Of a DNA stretch of 42,503 bases, positions 1 through 14,001 are shown one piece after another. Numbering within the stretch: the first letter of the stretch is position 1; each line of letters begins with the position of its first letter. Origin of the DNA: Escherichia sp. MOD1-EC7003 (lineage in GTDB: Bacteria > Pseudomonadota > Gammaproteobacteria > Enterobacterales > Enterobacteriaceae). The stretch is from NCBI RefSeq assembly GCF_002965065.1, contig NZ_PTRE01000064.1, positions 1 through 42,503 on the forward strand. The letters run 5' to 3'. A model generated the notes under the pieces. The model was not told the origin of the DNA, did no database searches, and worked only from the letters and a program-made list of their open reading frames with translations. The translations under genes were made by a program, and so were the position numbers.

Positions 1-102
1 AGCGGGGTGCTCTGGTCACGCTCCTATTTCGCCTGTAGCGCTGGCGGCGCAACAATCGAAACATTGAAGGCTTATGTAGCGGCGCAGAAAACCCCTGATT
101 AG
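1..102 (+). CDS. tnpA: IS200/IS605-type transposase TnpA, C-terminal fragment
   Basis: Frame 1 encodes 33 residues and ends at TAG 100-102; the gene begins before the window. The visible tail contains LWSRSYFACSAGG followed by a short helix ending in AAQKTPD. This matches the conserved C-terminal LWS-SYF-GGA region of Y1 (HUH) transposases of the IS200/IS605 group. These enzymes move single-stranded DNA by recognising subterminal hairpins. The catalytic HUH motif and tyrosine lie upstream and cannot be seen, so activity cannot be judged. Identification rests on this short tail plus the hairpin just downstream. Confidence 0.7.
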   Translation, partial: SGVLWSRSYFACSAGGATIETLKAYVAAQKTPD

Positions 103-157
103 CTCCCCTTATATCCCCGCCCGATTGGGCGAGGGTTTACGGGGCATTTTCTAAATT
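1..157 (+). mobile_element. Right end of an IS200/IS605-family insertion sequence (partial)
   Basis: The window opens inside a transposase reading frame that stops at 100-102. The next roughly 55 bases hold a GC-rich hairpin (CGCCC-GATT-GGGCG, about 117-130) and a further GGGGC motif near 142-146. A subterminal hairpin without terminal inverted repeats is how IS200/IS605 elements end. The outer boundary (about 145-160) is an estimate because the uninterrupted target site is not in the window. The element lies downstream of purA, where K-12 has the purA-nsrR spacer. Confidence 0.7.
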
Positions 158-207
158 ACGGAAATTGATTCCGACTTTTTCAAGGAATCTGTCGATACAA
201 TCATCAA

Positions 208-1509
<1,302 letters not shown>

Positions 1510-1512
1510 TCA

Positions 1513-1542
1513 AAATCACCGTTTGCTTAAAAATGGATTCTA
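1513..1542 (-). promoter_or_regulatory. purA upstream control region: putative PurR box and -10 hexamer
   Basis: On the minus strand AAGCAAACGGTGATTT (1513-1528) matches the 5' half of the PurR operator consensus (ACGCAAACGTTTNCNT) closely and the 3' half weakly. TAGAAT (1537-1542) just before it could be a -10 box. purA is a known PurR target. The -35 box is not clear. Confidence 0.5.
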
Positions 1543-1609
1543 CCATCGCTTTTTCAGAGTTACAGCACTTTTTGCACTCAAAAATGACCTCGATCAGTCT
1601 GTTTTTTAT

Positions 1610-1807
1610 TCAACCAATCGTTTTCCTCAACATGTAGTAGACCACAACGCCCGCAACCACAAGTCCACCGCCAAAACGACGTAAAATATTATCGGGCAAA
1701 TTGGTCATCGCAGAGATCATCTTCTTCCATGCCTTCGGGTAAAGCATCGGCCCTAAACCTTCCAGCACCAAAACCAGGGCGAGCGCCAGCCAGATTGTCG
1801 AATTCAT
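1610..1807 (-). CDS. yjeT: Small inner-membrane protein YjeT (DUF2065)
   Basis: A 65-residue protein with two hydrophobic segments, about residues 4-22 and 47-60. They are joined by a basic, polar stretch (YPKAWKKMISAMTNLPDN) and the protein ends in the charged tail RKTIG. It belongs to the DUF2065 family, which is commonly found next to hflKC in gamma-proteobacteria. The molecular function is unknown to me. It lies between hflC and purA in the same orientation, separated from hflC by a strong hairpin terminator. The ATG at 1805-1807 is preceded by AAGGATAATG, giving a good ribosome binding site. Confidence 0.9.
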   Translation of the reverse strand: MNSTIWLALALVLVLEGLGPMLYPKAWKKMISAMTNLPDNILRRFGGGLVVAGVVVYYMLRKTIG

Positions 1808-1830
1808 TCATTATCCTTATAGAAAAAGAA

Positions 1831-1862
1831 AACCACCGACATCCCTGAGGATGCGGTGGCTT
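1831..1862 (-). terminator. Terminator after hflC
   Basis: On the minus strand a stem pairs CCACCG and CATCC with GGATG and CGGTGG around a short loop, followed by TTTTCTTTTT. It sits between the hflC stop and the yjeT start, so it probably ends or attenuates the hflX-hflK-hflC transcript before yjeT-purA. Confidence 0.75.
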
Positions 1863-1888
1863 TATTGACCTGTACCGCGGTCGTTATA

Positions 1889-2893
1889 TTAACGCGTTGC
1901 GGAAGTCGGCGTCTTCATGTAGCGGAAGAAATCGCTGTCCGGGCTCATGACCATCACGTCCTGATTGCCAGAGAAGCTGTTCTCATAAGCACGCAGGCTA
2001 CGGATGAATGCGTAGAAATCCGGATCTTTACTGAATGCATCAGCAAACAGTCTGGCAGCTTCGGCATCACCTTCACCGCGCATGATACGGCCCTGACGCT
2101 CAGCTTCTGCCAGCGTTCTGGTCACTTCATAGTCAGCAGTCGCGCGCAGTTTTTCTGCTTCTTCCTGACCTTGAGAACGGTGACGACGCGCTACCGCTTC
2201 ACGCTCGGCGCGCATACGGTTGTAGATCGCTTCAGACACTTCGGTCGGCAGGTTGATCTGCTTAATACGCACATCGACAACTTCAATACCCAGCGCCGCC
2301 ATACTGTTCGGGTTGATGACCGGTACTTTGCCCTTCATCTCAGCCGTTACGCGCTCTGCCGCTTCGGCAATGGCGTTATCTGCTGCCGGAGTAGTAACTT
2401 CATCTTCTGTACCCGCAGAACCGGAGTTCAGCGCGTCACGCACTTCCAGAGTCAGACGACCACGGGAATCGGTAACGATGTCTTTCACGTCCAGGCGACC
2501 AATTTCAGAACGCAGACGGTCAGAAAACTTACGTTTCAACAGCACTTCCGCTTGCGAAATGTCACCACCACCCGTTGCCAGGTAGTAACGGCTGAAATCG
2601 CTGATGCGCCATTTGATATAAGAGTCAACGATCAGGTCTTTTTTCTCTTTGGTCACAAAGCGGTCGGCCTGGTTGTCCATGGTCTGAATACGTGCGTCGA
2701 GCATTTTCACCGTTTCAATGAACGGTATCTTGAAATGCAGACCCGGCTCATAGACCAGAGGTTTGTTGTCATCGTCACGCAGTACCTTACCAAAACGCAG
2801 CGTAATACCGCGCTCACCTTCTTTGACGACAAAGACAGACATGTAAAGCACTACCAGCACGATGATGATAATCGCGATAACTGACTTACGCAT
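1889..2893 (-). CDS. hflC: HflC, SPFH-domain regulator of FtsH protease
   Basis: HflC pairs with HflK in a large periplasmic-facing inner-membrane complex that surrounds and modulates the FtsH AAA protease, affecting lambda CII stability among other substrates. The product is 334 residues. An N-terminal transmembrane segment (about 4-20) is followed by the SPFH/prohibitin domain (GERGITLRFGKVL) and a long helical region rich in Ala, Glu and Arg (about 220-290). The gene starts 2 bases after the hflK stop, which points to translational coupling. The length equals K-12 HflC. No catalytic residues are expected; despite early proposals it is not itself a protease. Confidence 0.97.
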   Translation of the reverse strand: MRKSVIAIIIIVLVVLYMSVFVVKEGERGITLRFGKVLRDDDNKPLVYEPGLHFKIPFIETVKMLDARIQTMDNQADRFVTKEKKDLIVDSYIKWRISDFSRYYLATGGGDISQAEVLLKRKFSDRLRSEIGRLDVKDIVTDSRGRLTLEVRDALNSGSAGTEDEVTTPAADNAIAEAAERVTAEMKGKVPVINPNSMAALGIEVVDVRIKQINLPTEVSEAIYNRMRAEREAVARRHRSQGQEEAEKLRATADYEVTRTLAEAERQGRIMRGEGDAEAARLFADAFSKDPDFYAFIRSLRAYENSFSGNQDVMVMSPDSDFFRYMKTPTSATR

Positions 2894-2895
2894 CG

Positions 2896-4155
2896 TTATT
2901 CCCCCTGACGCTGGTAGTTGTTACGCTGCGCGTTGGCGCGGCGTTGGTCCATAATATCGCCCTGACTGGTGGACGACGTGTTGCTTGCTCCACTGGCTGT
3001 GGAGGAAGAGGCTGGCGGCAGACGCAGCAGATTGCTGGCACCGTTGTCACTCTTCGCCGCAGGCGCGTTACCACCTTTCAGCATCTGGTCTAACGGCAGA
3101 ACCATCAGGTTGCCACCTTTATCGTTAACCAGCACTTTGCGGGTGTTGCCCAACACTTTTTCCATCGTCTCGATATACAGACGCTCGCGAGTAATTTCTG
3201 GCGCGGCTTTATATTCCGGCAGAAGTTTAGCAAAGCGCGCCACTTCACCCTGAGCTTCCAGGATGGTTTGGGCTTTGTACGCACGCGCTTCTTCGAGGAT
3301 ACGTTGCGCCTGACCGTTCGCACGCGGCTGAACTTCGTTGGTATACGCTTCTGCTTCACGAATGTATTGCTGTTCGTTTTCACGCGCGGCAATCGCATCG
3401 TCAAACGCCGCTTTTACTTCTTCCGGTGGACGAGCGGCCTGGAAGTTGACGTCCAGCAGAGTGATACCCATGTCATAAGGACGAATCGTCTCTTCCAGTT
3501 CGCGCTGAGTATCGCTACGAATCACGGTACGACCTTCCGTCAGAATGCGGTCCATGGTGTATTTACCGATAACCCCACGCAGGGCGCTGTCGGTAGCCTG
3601 ACGCAGGCTGTCATCCGGGCTGGTCACGCTATACAGATATTTTTCCGGATTGGTGACGCGGTACTGCACGTTCATCTCAACGCGCACCACGTTTTCGTCT
3701 GAGGTCAGCATCACACCGGAAGCTGCCAGTTCACGCACAGCTTCTACGTTCACCGGTTTGACTTCGTCGATAAATGTCGGTTTCCAGTTCAGACCCGGCT
3801 CAACCAGATGGCTGAATTTACCAAAGCGTGTTACCACGCCGCGTTCGGCTTCTTTTATGGTATAGAAACCGCTGGCCGCCCAGATAATAACAACCGCTGC
3901 CGCTGCGATGGTAACGACACGACCGCCAAGCTGCGGGCGCGGGCCTTGCGATGAACTGCCACCGCCAGATCCGGTGCCTTTACCGCCGCCCAGACCGCCG
4001 AGTTTTTTGCTCAGTTTGCGGAAGATATCATCTAAATCAGGTGGCCCTTGATCGCGACCGCCTTTGTTTCCATTTCCCTCAGAGTTGCCGCCAGGTTTGC
4101 TGCTTCCCCACGGGTCGCGGTCTTGTCCGTTATTACCGGGCTGATTCCACGCCAT
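2896..4155 (-). CDS. hflK: HflK, SPFH-domain regulator of FtsH protease
   Basis: Partner of HflC in the FtsH-associated membrane complex. The product is 419 residues. The Gly/Asn-rich cytoplasmic N-terminus (about 1-78) is low in complexity, with runs such as GGLGGGKGTGSGGG. A single transmembrane helix (about 80-97) precedes the SPFH domain with KEAERGVVTRFGKF. A helical Ala/Glu-rich stalk follows, then a Ser/Asn/Gln-rich C-terminal tail. It lies between hflX and hflC, with a 2-base gap to hflC and 85 bases from hflX. Start ATG at 4153-4155. In K-12 it is transcribed with hfq-hflX, and the same layout is kept here. Confidence 0.97.
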   Translation of the reverse strand: MAWNQPGNNGQDRDPWGSSKPGGNSEGNGNKGGRDQGPPDLDDIFRKLSKKLGGLGGGKGTGSGGGSSSQGPRPQLGGRVVTIAAAAVVIIWAASGFYTIKEAERGVVTRFGKFSHLVEPGLNWKPTFIDEVKPVNVEAVRELAASGVMLTSDENVVRVEMNVQYRVTNPEKYLYSVTSPDDSLRQATDSALRGVIGKYTMDRILTEGRTVIRSDTQRELEETIRPYDMGITLLDVNFQAARPPEEVKAAFDDAIAARENEQQYIREAEAYTNEVQPRANGQAQRILEEARAYKAQTILEAQGEVARFAKLLPEYKAAPEITRERLYIETMEKVLGNTRKVLVNDKGGNLMVLPLDQMLKGGNAPAAKSDNGASNLLRLPPASSSTASGASNTSSTSQGDIMDQRRANAQRNNYQRQGE

Positions 4156-4240
4156 GTTTGTGCTCCATATTTGTTATGCGGTGATCCCTGTTGTCTTTCG
4201 ACGCCAGAGGATATGACTCCACGCTTCAGACGCTACGCCG

Positions 4241-5521
4241 TTAGATCAGGTAATCGATCAACGCCGGTTCTTGTTTACAGAGGCGACGCCAGTCAACGAT
4301 CGGCATACGAACCTGCAGACTTACGCTGCCGTCCTCCTCCATCCACTCTTTTTCTATTGCCTGAAGCTGATAAAAACGACTTCTCAGACGCCCTTCCTGC
4401 GGTGGCAGACGCAATGTATGCTGCGCCACCTCGCCGGAAAGCCGCTCCGTCAAAGCCTGAAAAAGCTGTGGTATCCCCGCTCCGGTCTGCGCGGAAAGCC
4501 AGACACGGATCGGTTTGTTCTCTTCATCTCGATCAATACGTGGTTCGAAATCTTCCAGCATATCGATCTTGTTCATCACCAGCAGAGTTGGGATCTCGTG
4601 AGCATCGATCTCTTCAAGAACCGTATTCACCGCTTCGATGTTTTCTTGTACACGCACATCTGCCGCATCAATGACGTGCAGCAGTAATGTAGCTTGCCGC
4701 GTCTCTTGTAACGTGGCTTTAAATGCAGCCACCAGATCGTGCGGCAGATGGCGAATAAACCCTACGGTATCTGCCAGCACGGTTTCACCGACATCCGAGA
4801 CGTCAATACGCCGCAACGTCGGGTCGAGGGTGGCAAACAACTGGTCTGCCGCGTAGACCCGCGCTTCAGTGATGCGATTGAAAAGGGTAGATTTACCGGC
4901 GTTGGTATATCCCACCAGCGAAACAGTAGGAACGTCGGCTTTGATACGCGATTGCCGCCCCTGCTCACGCTGCTTTTCAACTCTTTCCAGGCGCGACTGT
5001 ATCTGCACAATGCGATTACGCAACAAACGACGGTCGGTTTCGAGCTGGGTTTCCCCCGGACCACGCAAACCTATCCCGCCTTTCTGTCTTTCAAGGTGGG
5101 TCCAGCCACGCACCAGGCGCGTAGCCAGATGACGCAGCTGCGCCAGCTCAACCTGCAACTTACCCTCATGGGTACGCGCACGTTGGGCGAAAATATCTAA
5201 AATAAGGCCGGTGCGGTCGATAACACGACACTCGCACAAACGCTCCAGGTTACGCTCTTGCGCCGGGCTCAGGGCATGGTCAAAAAGAACGACCGAAGCA
5301 CCCGTCGCTTTGACAGCTTCCGCAATTTCAACTGCTTTACCTTCACCTACAAAATACTTTGGGTGCGGCGCTTTACGGCTACCGGTAATCACCTGCAATG
5401 CTTCGACACCGGCGGAAGAGACCAGAGATTCAAACTCCTGGAGGTCTTCCATATCTTTGTCTTGCGTAAAATAGATGTGTACCAGTACCGCCTGCTCACC
5501 AGCATCATAACGGTCAAACAA
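4241..5521 (-). CDS. hflX: HflX, ribosome-associated GTPase
   Basis: A 426-residue Obg/HflX-superfamily GTPase that splits stalled 70S ribosomes, notably under heat stress. The N-terminal HflX domain (about 1-190) includes [15 protein letters not shown], the family glycine-rich signature. The G domain has the G1 loop GYTNAGKST (about 203-211), the G2/switch region around [10 protein letters not shown]3 DTVGF and G4 NKID. A short C-terminal domain follows. It lies between hfq and hflK in the classic hfq-hflX-hflK-hflC arrangement. The 75-base hfq-hflX gap contains a GC-rich inverted repeat that could be a leaky terminator. The recalled K-12 protein differs at about one position. Confidence 0.97.
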   Translation of the reverse strand: MFDRYDAGEQAVLVHIYFTQDKDMEDLQEFESLVSSAGVEALQVITGSRKAPHPKYFVGEGKAVEIAEAVKATGASVVLFDHALSPAQERNLERLCECRVIDRTGLILDIFAQRARTHEGKLQVELAQLRHLATRLVRGWTHLERQKGGIGLRGPGETQLETDRRLLRNRIVQIQSRLERVEKQREQGRQSRIKADVPTVSLVGYTNAGKSTLFNRITEARVYAADQLFATLDPTLRRIDVSDVGETVLADTVGFIRHLPHDLVAAFKATLQETRQATLLLHVIDAADVRVQENIEAVNTVLEEIDAHEIPTLLVMNKIDMLEDFEPRIDRDEENKPIRVWLSAQTGAGIPQLFQALTERLSGEVAQHTLRLPPQEGRLRSRFYQLQAIEKEWMEEDGSVSLQVRMPIVDWRRLCKQEPALIDYLI

Positions 5522-5596
5522 GCGTATAACCCTCTAAATAGATCAGCGGGGAACGCAGGATCGCTGGCTCCCCGTGTAAAAAAACAGCCCGAAACC

Positions 5597-5917
<321 letters not shown>

Positions 5918-5989
5918 TTATATGCTTATTTGTACTTTGAACCTTTCGATTCTGAAAAATTGCGCACGATACGTCTCAATTGTACACAT

Positions 5990-6940
5990 TCAGCCTGCGA
6001 TAGCACCAACAACCTGTAATACCTCGTCACGCGCCTGTTCTGGTTTTTCACTGTCAAGCCAGTGAACCCCTTCCCAACCACGCAACCAGGTTATCTGCCG
6101 CTTCGCCAACTGTCTCGTGGCGCAAACACCTCGATAAACCATTTCATCGTATGAGATTTCGCCTTCAAGGTAAGACCACATCTGGCGATAACCCACGCAA
6201 CGAATGGAAGGCAAATCCGTATGCAAATCTCCTCGGGCAAAAAGCGCCCGGACTTCTGCTTCAAAACCTGAAGCCAACATCTGATGAAAACGCTGCTCAA
6301 TTCGTTGATGGAGCAGTTCACGGCTCGCCGGGGCGATGGCGAACTGATGCACCTGATACGGTAGAGCGTCTCCTGACGTTTGCGTCAGTTCCGTTAAAGT
6401 TTTACCCGAAATGAAAAAAACTTCCAGTGCCCGGGAAAGCCTTTGTGGATCATTTGGATGAATCCTTGCTGCCGCAACCGGATCGATCTCCTGAAGTTGA
6501 CGATGCAATGACTCCCAACCTTGCTCTGCCGCCTGTTGCTCAATTCTGGCCCGCACTTCGGGATCTGCCGACGGTAGCGGCGACAACCCTTCCAGCAATG
6601 CCTTGAAATACAACATCGTACCGCCCACTAACAGTGGGATCCGTCCCGCCGCGGTGATATCGGCCATTTCCACCAGCGCATCGCGGCGAAAATCAGCAGC
6701 CGAGTAAGCCTGCGACGGATCGCGAATATCCAGCAATCGGTGCGGCGCGACGAGTAACTCTTCAGCGTTCGGCTTCGCCGTCCCGATATCCATCCCTTTG
6801 TAAATAAGGGCAGAATCAACGCTTATCAACTCCACTGGTAAAATTTTACGCAGCTCAATGGCTAACGCCGTTTTACCGGAGGCCGTCGGCCCCATCAAAA
6901 AAATCGCCTTAGGCAGGCTCACCTTACTGATATCACTCAT
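5990..6940 (-). CDS. miaA: tRNA dimethylallyltransferase
   Basis: Transfers dimethylallyl from DMAPP to N6 of A37 in tRNAs reading UNN codons, the first step to ms2i6A. The product is 316 residues. The N-terminal P-loop GPTASGKT (about 17-24) is followed by the [16 protein letters not shown] motif typical of MiaA. A lid and tRNA-binding domain contain RLLDIRDP and the [14 protein letters not shown] segment. Its first codons overlap the last 8 bases of mutL (6933-6940), indicating translational coupling, as in K-12. It lies upstream of hfq. Confidence 0.97.
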   Translation of the reverse strand: MSDISKVSLPKAIFLMGPTASGKTALAIELRKILPVELISVDSALIYKGMDIGTAKPNAEELLVAPHRLLDIRDPSQAYSAADFRRDALVEMADITAAGRIPLLVGGTMLYFKALLEGLSPLPSADPEVRARIEQQAAEQGWESLHRQLQEIDPVAAARIHPNDPQRLSRALEVFFISGKTLTELTQTSGDALPYQVHQFAIAPASRELLHQRIEQRFHQMLASGFEAEVRALFARGDLHTDLPSIRCVGYRQMWSYLEGEISYDEMVYRGVCATRQLAKRQITWLRGWEGVHWLDSEKPEQARDEVLQVVGAIAG

Positions 6941-8780
6941 CTTTCAGGGCTTTCATTGCCGGATGTAAATCAACAGATTGTAACAGACCACCCGGCGGCG
7001 TTTTCACAAGTTGTGGACATAACCGTTCTACGTCTGCCAGCAGGGTAATGGCCTGAGCCATCGACCACTGCGCATGTTCGCTCATCAGATTTCGTGCAAT
7101 CCACTGCGCAATATTGCCAGGTTCGAATACGGACTGCTTCGCCAGGTAGCCTATCAGTTCAGGAATCAAGATTTGTAAATTTTGTTGGCGTAAGGGTAAA
7201 GGCACGGCCCTGATGGTCACATGCTGCGCATCGGACTGAAATTCAATACCCAATTCTGTCAGAGCAGACTGAGATTTTTCTAATGCCGATTTTTCTTCAC
7301 CAGAAACTTTTAGCCGCAAAGGAATAAGCAACGGCTGGGCGCAAACTGGCACTTCACCCGGCGTCAGTTGCGCCTGACGCAGCCAACGTTCTGCCACTGG
7401 CAAGGCTAAAAGTGAAATGTTGCCGTCGCGCTCCAGCAACGCACAGTTGGAATGGACGATAGTCAGTACCCGACCAAAACTCTGACTGTTCGCCGCAAGC
7501 GCTGGCTCCTGCGACTCTGGCGCTTTTGGTTTTTGCATCGGCGCAGGCGTTTGCAAAAGCTGGCGATAAACCTCACCTTGCTGTTTCTGGTAGCCTGGCT
7601 GCGCATTCGGCCAGAGGGTAGCCGGACGACTGCCTGAGGCGGGCGCAGGAGAGTAGCGTGGAGTTACCGGTTCACGAACTACCGGTTCCGCAAAATGATT
7701 ACGCCCAGCTGCCACGCGGTTTTCCGGGATGGTGCGCGGTGCGGGTTGTGGCTCATCATCCAGCGATAGCGGCGTTTCCAGTTGCTGTTGTAGCACGCTC
7801 AGCACGCCCTGATAGATAAAGTCATGCACCAGACGCGACTGATGGAAACGCACTTCGTGTTTGGCGGGATGCACGTTGACGTCCACCTGATGCGGGTCGA
7901 TCTCCAGATACAGCACAAACGCCGGTTGCTGATCGGCCCCCAGTTTGTCTTCGCAGGCCTGGCGGATCGCGTGATTGATCAGGCGATCGCGCATCATGCG
8001 ACCATTCACGTAGCAATACTGAATTTCTGCCAGTGCGGGCGTGGTGTGATTTGGATCTGCCACCCAGCCGCGCAGCGTGAGATCGCCATGCTGCCATTCA
8101 ATCGCCAGCGCATGTTCGAGAAAAGCGGTGCCGCAAATCGCGCCTAAGCGCCGTTCCTTTTGCCCGCCTTCCGGCACTGCGCGGTACTGGCGTACGATTT
8201 TACCGTTATGCGACAGGTTGATAGTGACATCGAAACGCGCCAGCGCGATGCGACGGATGATTTCATCGATATGGTTAAATTCGGTTTTCTCGGTACGCAG
8301 AAATTTGCGCCGCGCCGGGGTGTTGTAGAACAAATCTAACACCTCCAGCGTCGTTCCCACCGGATGCGCCGCCGGTTTTACCGTCACGTCCATATCGCGG
8401 CCTTCGGCATAAGCCTGCCAGGCTTCCTGCTGTTCTGCGGTGCGTGAAGTGAGCGTCAGGCGGGAAACCGAACTGATACTCGCCAGCGCCTCTCCACGAA
8501 AACCCAGGCTGATAATCGCTTCGAGATCGTCCAGAGAGGCAATTTTACTGGTGGCATGACGAGCCAGCGCCAGCGCCAGCTCATCTTTTTTGATACCGCA
8601 GCCGTTATCACGAATGCGGATAAGTTTCGCCCCACCACGTTCGATATCAATATCGATACGCGTCGCGCCTGCATCGAGGCTGTTTTCCACCAGTTCTTTG
8701 ACTACCGACGCAGGTCGCTCGACCACCTCACCTGCGGCAATCTGGTTCGCCAGTTGTGGCGGTAAGACCTGAATTGGCAT
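6933..8780 (-). CDS. mutL: DNA mismatch repair protein MutL
   Basis: The coordinator of methyl-directed mismatch repair. It links MutS recognition to MutH nicking and UvrD loading. The product is 615 residues. The N-terminal GHKL ATPase has [11 protein letters not shown] with the catalytic Glu and Mg-binding Asn, DNGCGI, and [11 protein letters not shown] proline-rich variable linker (about 340-430) precedes the C-terminal dimerisation domain. No QHA(x)2E(x)4E endonuclease motif is seen, as expected for a species with MutH. I take ATG 8778-8780 as the start, giving [10 protein letters not shown]. The TTG just before it is a poorer choice. It overlaps miaA by 8 bases. Confidence 0.97.
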   Translation of the reverse strand: MPIQVLPPQLANQIAAGEVVERPASVVKELVENSLDAGATRIDIDIERGGAKLIRIRDNGCGIKKDELALALARHATSKIASLDDLEAIISLGFRGEALASISSVSRLTLTSRTAEQQEAWQAYAEGRDMDVTVKPAAHPVGTTLEVLDLFYNTPARRKFLRTEKTEFNHIDEIIRRIALARFDVTINLSHNGKIVRQYRAVPEGGQKERRLGAICGTAFLEHALAIEWQHGDLTLRGWVADPNHTTPALAEIQYCYVNGRMMRDRLINHAIRQACEDKLGADQQPAFVLYLEIDPHQVDVNVHPAKHEVRFHQSRLVHDFIYQGVLSVLQQQLETPLSLDDEPQPAPRTIPENRVAAGRNHFAEPVVREPVTPRYSPAPASGSRPATLWPNAQPGYQKQQGEVYRQLLQTPAPMQKPKAPESQEPALAANSQSFGRVLTIVHSNCALLERDGNISLLALPVAERWLRQAQLTPGEVPVCAQPLLIPLRLKVSGEEKSALEKSQSALTELGIEFQSDAQHVTIRAVPLPLRQQNLQILIPELIGYLAKQSVFEPGNIAQWIARNLMSEHAQWSMAQAITLLADVERLCPQLVKTPPGGLLQSVDLHPAMKALKDE

Positions 8781-8789
8781 CAATAATCC

Positions 8790-10118
8790 TTAATTTGGCA
8801 GCGTACGATCTGGCGTCGTCACCGTGCTGGCCGTTTGTGCCGATGCCCCCTGTGGCGCAGATTGCATCGGATGCGCAAGGAAATAATTGCGCAAGCCTTT
8901 GTAAATGGCTTCTGCCAGCTGTTGTTGGTAATCGTCGCTCGCCAGCAAACGTTCTTCGCTGTTGTTGCTGATAAAACCGGTTTCGACCAGTACTGAGGGA
9001 ATATCCGGCGAACGCAGAACGCCAAGGCTGGCGTGTTCTGGTCGACGTTTATGTATTTCGCCAATGCGTTGCAACTGGCTGATCATACTGGTCGCCACAT
9101 CATACCCTACCCGCTGGGAATGACCGAACTGTAAATCCAGCACCGCCTGGCTTAAATAGGGATCGGCCTGACTGTTCGCCAGCACATCGCCCGCTCCACC
9201 CAGCAGCTCCGACTGTTTCTCGTGCTGCTCCAGCCAGTTGGCCATTTCGCTGTTGGCGCGACGGTTAGAGAGCACCCATACGGAAGCGCCAGTCGCACTG
9301 CGGTTCGGTGCGGCATCAGCGTGAATCGACACGAGGAAATTGGCGTTTTGCTTACGAGCCACATCACTGCGCCCCATCACCGAAATAAAGTAATCCCCGT
9401 CACGAGTTAAAACACCTTTAAACATCGGATCGTCATTGAGCAAAGTACGCAATTTACGCGCGATGGCGATGGTGACATTTTTCTCCCGCGTACCGCCAGG
9501 GCCGATAGCGCCAGGGTCCTGACCGCCGTGTCCGGCATCAATAGCGATGACAATTTTATCGCCAGTGTTAGCCGTCACGCGCGCTGCCGGACGCGTTACC
9601 GTATTGCTGTTGATAACGCCCGTGGTACGGTTGCTTTCTGTTTTAAACGGATTGCGCGCCGGTTCACTGACACGCGGGGCAACCACTGGCGGTGCCTCAA
9701 CGCGTTTTGCAACCACTGGCGGTGGAGGAGGCGCATCGGCATTAATCGTAAAGACGACGGTGTAATTATTGCCATTCTGCCGCTTTATCGCTTCGGTTTT
9801 ACCGTTTTCGGTAAGATCGACCACCAGTCGCAACGTTTGCGCATCTTCAGGCGCTCCAGAGCGAATCGCCTTCACCAGATTATTACCGCTGAACAACAAC
9901 GGCAGCCCCTGAATCACGCCCGTTTGTTTAATATCCAGCGCTACAGTGCGTTTGCTTTGATGGCTAAACGCATAATCAGGATCGCCAATAAAACTCAACG
10001 TTATCCGCGCCTGTTGATTACCGTTAGAAACCTGAATATCAGAGAGCGTCGCAGCGCCAGCCTGCGCGCACAGCAGCACCAACGTCGCAACCAACCAATT
10101 TCTGATGCGATACATCAT
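8790..10118 (-). CDS. amiB: N-acetylmuramoyl-L-alanine amidase AmiB
   Basis: A periplasmic zinc amidase that cuts septal peptidoglycan during cell separation and is activated by EnvC. The product is 442 residues from ATG 10116-10118. A signal peptide (about 1-22) ends AGAA. The AMIN domain (about 25-130) is followed by a linker with five consecutive prolines (PPPPP near residue 135). The amidase_3 domain has [13 protein letters not shown], then E in [16 protein letters not shown], and the catalytic Glu in [10 protein letters not shown]. As I recall, K-12 AmiB (445 residues) has a slightly longer proline run. AAAGGTGA upstream of the chosen ATG supports the start. It lies between tsaE and mutL. 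Confidence 0.95.
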   Translation of the reverse strand: MMYRIRNWLVATLVLLCAQAGAATLSDIQVSNGNQQARITLSFIGDPDYAFSHQSKRTVALDIKQTGVIQGLPLLFSGNNLVKAIRSGAPEDAQTLRLVVDLTENGKTEAIKRQNGNNYTVVFTINADAPPPPPVVAKRVEAPPVVAPRVSEPARNPFKTESNRTTGVINSNTVTRPAARVTANTGDKIVIAIDAGHGGQDPGAIGPGGTREKNVTIAIARKLRTLLNDDPMFKGVLTRDGDYFISVMGRSDVARKQNANFLVSIHADAAPNRSATGASVWVLSNRRANSEMANWLEQHEKQSELLGGAGDVLANSQADPYLSQAVLDLQFGHSQRVGYDVATSMISQLQRIGEIHKRRPEHASLGVLRSPDIPSVLVETGFISNNSEERLLASDDYQQQLAEAIYKGLRNYFLAHPMQSAPQGASAQTASTVTTPDRTLPN

Positions 10119-10136
10119 CCCGTCACCTTTCAAAGG

Positions 10137-12115
<1,979 letters not shown>

Positions 12116-12117
<2 letters not shown>

Positions 12118-13255
12118 GTCAGAGCCCCTCGATCTCAATCAGTTAGCACAAAAAATTAAACAGTGGGGGCTGGAACTGGGCTTTCAGCAAGTAGGTATTA
12201 CCGATACCGATCTCAGCGAGTCCGAGCCCAAACTGCAAGCATGGCTGGACAAACAATACCACGGCGAAATGGACTGGATGGCGCGTCACGGTATGCTGCG
12301 TGCTCGCCCCCACGAGTTATTGCCCGGTACGCTGCGCGTGATCAGCGTGCGGATGAATTACCTTCCTGCCAACGCCGCATTTGCCAGCACGCTGAAAAAC
12401 CCCAAACTCGGCTATGTTAGCCGTTATGCGCTGGGCCGTGACTATCACAAACTTCTGCGCAACCGACTCAAAAAGCTGGGCGAGCTGATTCAGCAATATT
12501 GTGTTTCGCTGAATTTTAGACCGTTTGTCGATTCTGCGCCTATTCTCGAGCGCCCGTTAGCTGAAAAAGCAGGACTTGGCTGGACAGGTAAGCACTCACT
12601 TATCCTCAATCGCGAGGCCGGTTCGTTCTTCTTTTTAGGCGAGTTGCTGGTCGATATTCCTCTGCCCGTGGATCAACCGGTCGAGGAAGGATGCGGTAAA
12701 TGCGTGGCCTGTATGACGATTTGCCCGACCGGCGCCATCGTCGAGCCATATACCGTCGATGCTCGCCGCTGTATCTCTTATCTCACCATTGAACTGGAAG
12801 GGACGATCCCGGAAGAGCTGCGACCGTTAATGGGAAACCGTATTTACGGTTGCGATGACTGCCAGCTTATCTGCCCATGGAATCGCTATTCGCAACTCAC
12901 AACAGAAGACGATTTCAGCCCGCGTAAGCCGCTACACGCACCAGAACTTATTGAGTTATTTGCCTGGAGCGAAGAGACGTTTTTAAAAGTCACGGAAGGA
13001 TCGGCAATTCGCCGTATAGGTCACCTGCGTTGGCTGCGTAATATCGCCGTAGCATTAGGCAATGCCCCCTGGGATGAAACGATTCTGGCGGCGCTGGAAA
13101 GTCGTAAAGGTGAGCACCCACTTCTTGATGAGCACATAACGTGGGCGATTGCGCAGCAAATCGAGAGACGAAATGCGTGCGTGGTCGAAGTGCAATTACC
13201 GAAAAAACAGCGTCTGGTTCGGGTGATTGAAAAGGGATTACCGCGTGACGCCTGA
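12116..13255 (+). CDS. queG: Epoxyqueuosine reductase QueG
   Basis: A cobalamin- and iron-sulfur-dependent enzyme that reduces epoxyqueuosine to queuosine in the wobble position of tRNA (Asp, Asn, His, Tyr). The product is 379 residues from ATG 12116-12118. The N-terminal cobalamin-binding/DUF1730 region (about 1-185) includes the FVDSAPILERPLAEKAGLGW segment. Two 4Fe-4S clusters are provided by CGKCVACMTICP (about 194-205) and CDDCQLICP (about 244-252). A C-terminal HEAT-like helical part follows. A TATACT hexamer at 12079-12084, inside nnr, could be its -10 box. Downstream are 269 bases of A/T-rich spacer with no gene I can support before the tRNA-Gly genes. Confidence 0.96.
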
Positions 13256-13524
13256 TTCATCCACAGCTTGTGAATAAAAATAAAAACGCATTGCAATTCA
13301 AGACGAATAAAATCGTCAAGTGATCGACTCGACAAAATGAAATCTTAATTTTAAACCTATATATCAATAAGTTAAAAAAATACTATTCACCGTGCGAAGT
13401 TTCTTTAAAATTAAGATTACGGCCTGAGGTTGTGGATAACTCTGTTTACAAGAGTTTGTCAGAGACGACAAAAACCAGCAATCACGCATCGCGTCGCTGT
13501 GGATATTTTATTGAGAGAAGAATT

Positions 13525-13600
<76 letters not shown>

Positions 13601-13635
13601 TTGGGTGGTCTGTGCTTTACAGCACTTTCAAATTT

Positions 13636-13711
<76 letters not shown>

Positions 13712-13832
13712 TTAATCTTCGTCTTTCGAACCGCTACTGCCTTGGCTGCCTTCACTCACCTTAGTCACTTACTTTTGTAAGCTCCCAAGGATTCGTTCAG
13801 TTGCCGCCTTGTCGCAATTCGAAATACTGCGA
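13712..13832 (-). repeat. About 120-bp structured intergenic repeat inserted in the tRNA-Gly cluster
   Basis: The spacer between the second and third tRNA-Gly copies is 157 bases. Its last 36 bases (13833-13868) match the normal 35-base spacer, leaving about 121 extra bases. On the minus strand these contain GGAGCTTACAAAAGTAAG, with a CTTAC/GTAAG hairpin nested between CCTTGG and CCAAGG arms. From memory this resembles a dispersed enterobacterial intergenic repeat with the hallmark GAGCTTACATAAGTAAG, often near stable-RNA genes. No family name is asserted. Confidence 0.55.
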
Positions 13833-13868
13833 TTGGGTGGTCTGTGCTTTGCAGCACTTTTCAAATTT

Positions 13869-13944
<76 letters not shown>

Positions 13945-14001
13945 GTACTACTTAATTTTGCTTTCGTAATTTTCGCAATTCTGCGTCGTTACGGGAGGCG
14001 C

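Noticed and set aside
1856..2884. 342-residue open frame antisense to hflC
   Set aside because: Composition is Arg/Thr/Phe-rich as expected from the reverse of a coding gene, with no start signal. hflC on the other strand is certain.
5530..5575. CGGGGA/TCCCCG inverted repeat between hflX and hfq as a terminator
   Set aside because: The inner pairing is irregular and the A/T tract is on the wrong side for the minus-strand operon. At most it is a leaky attenuator.
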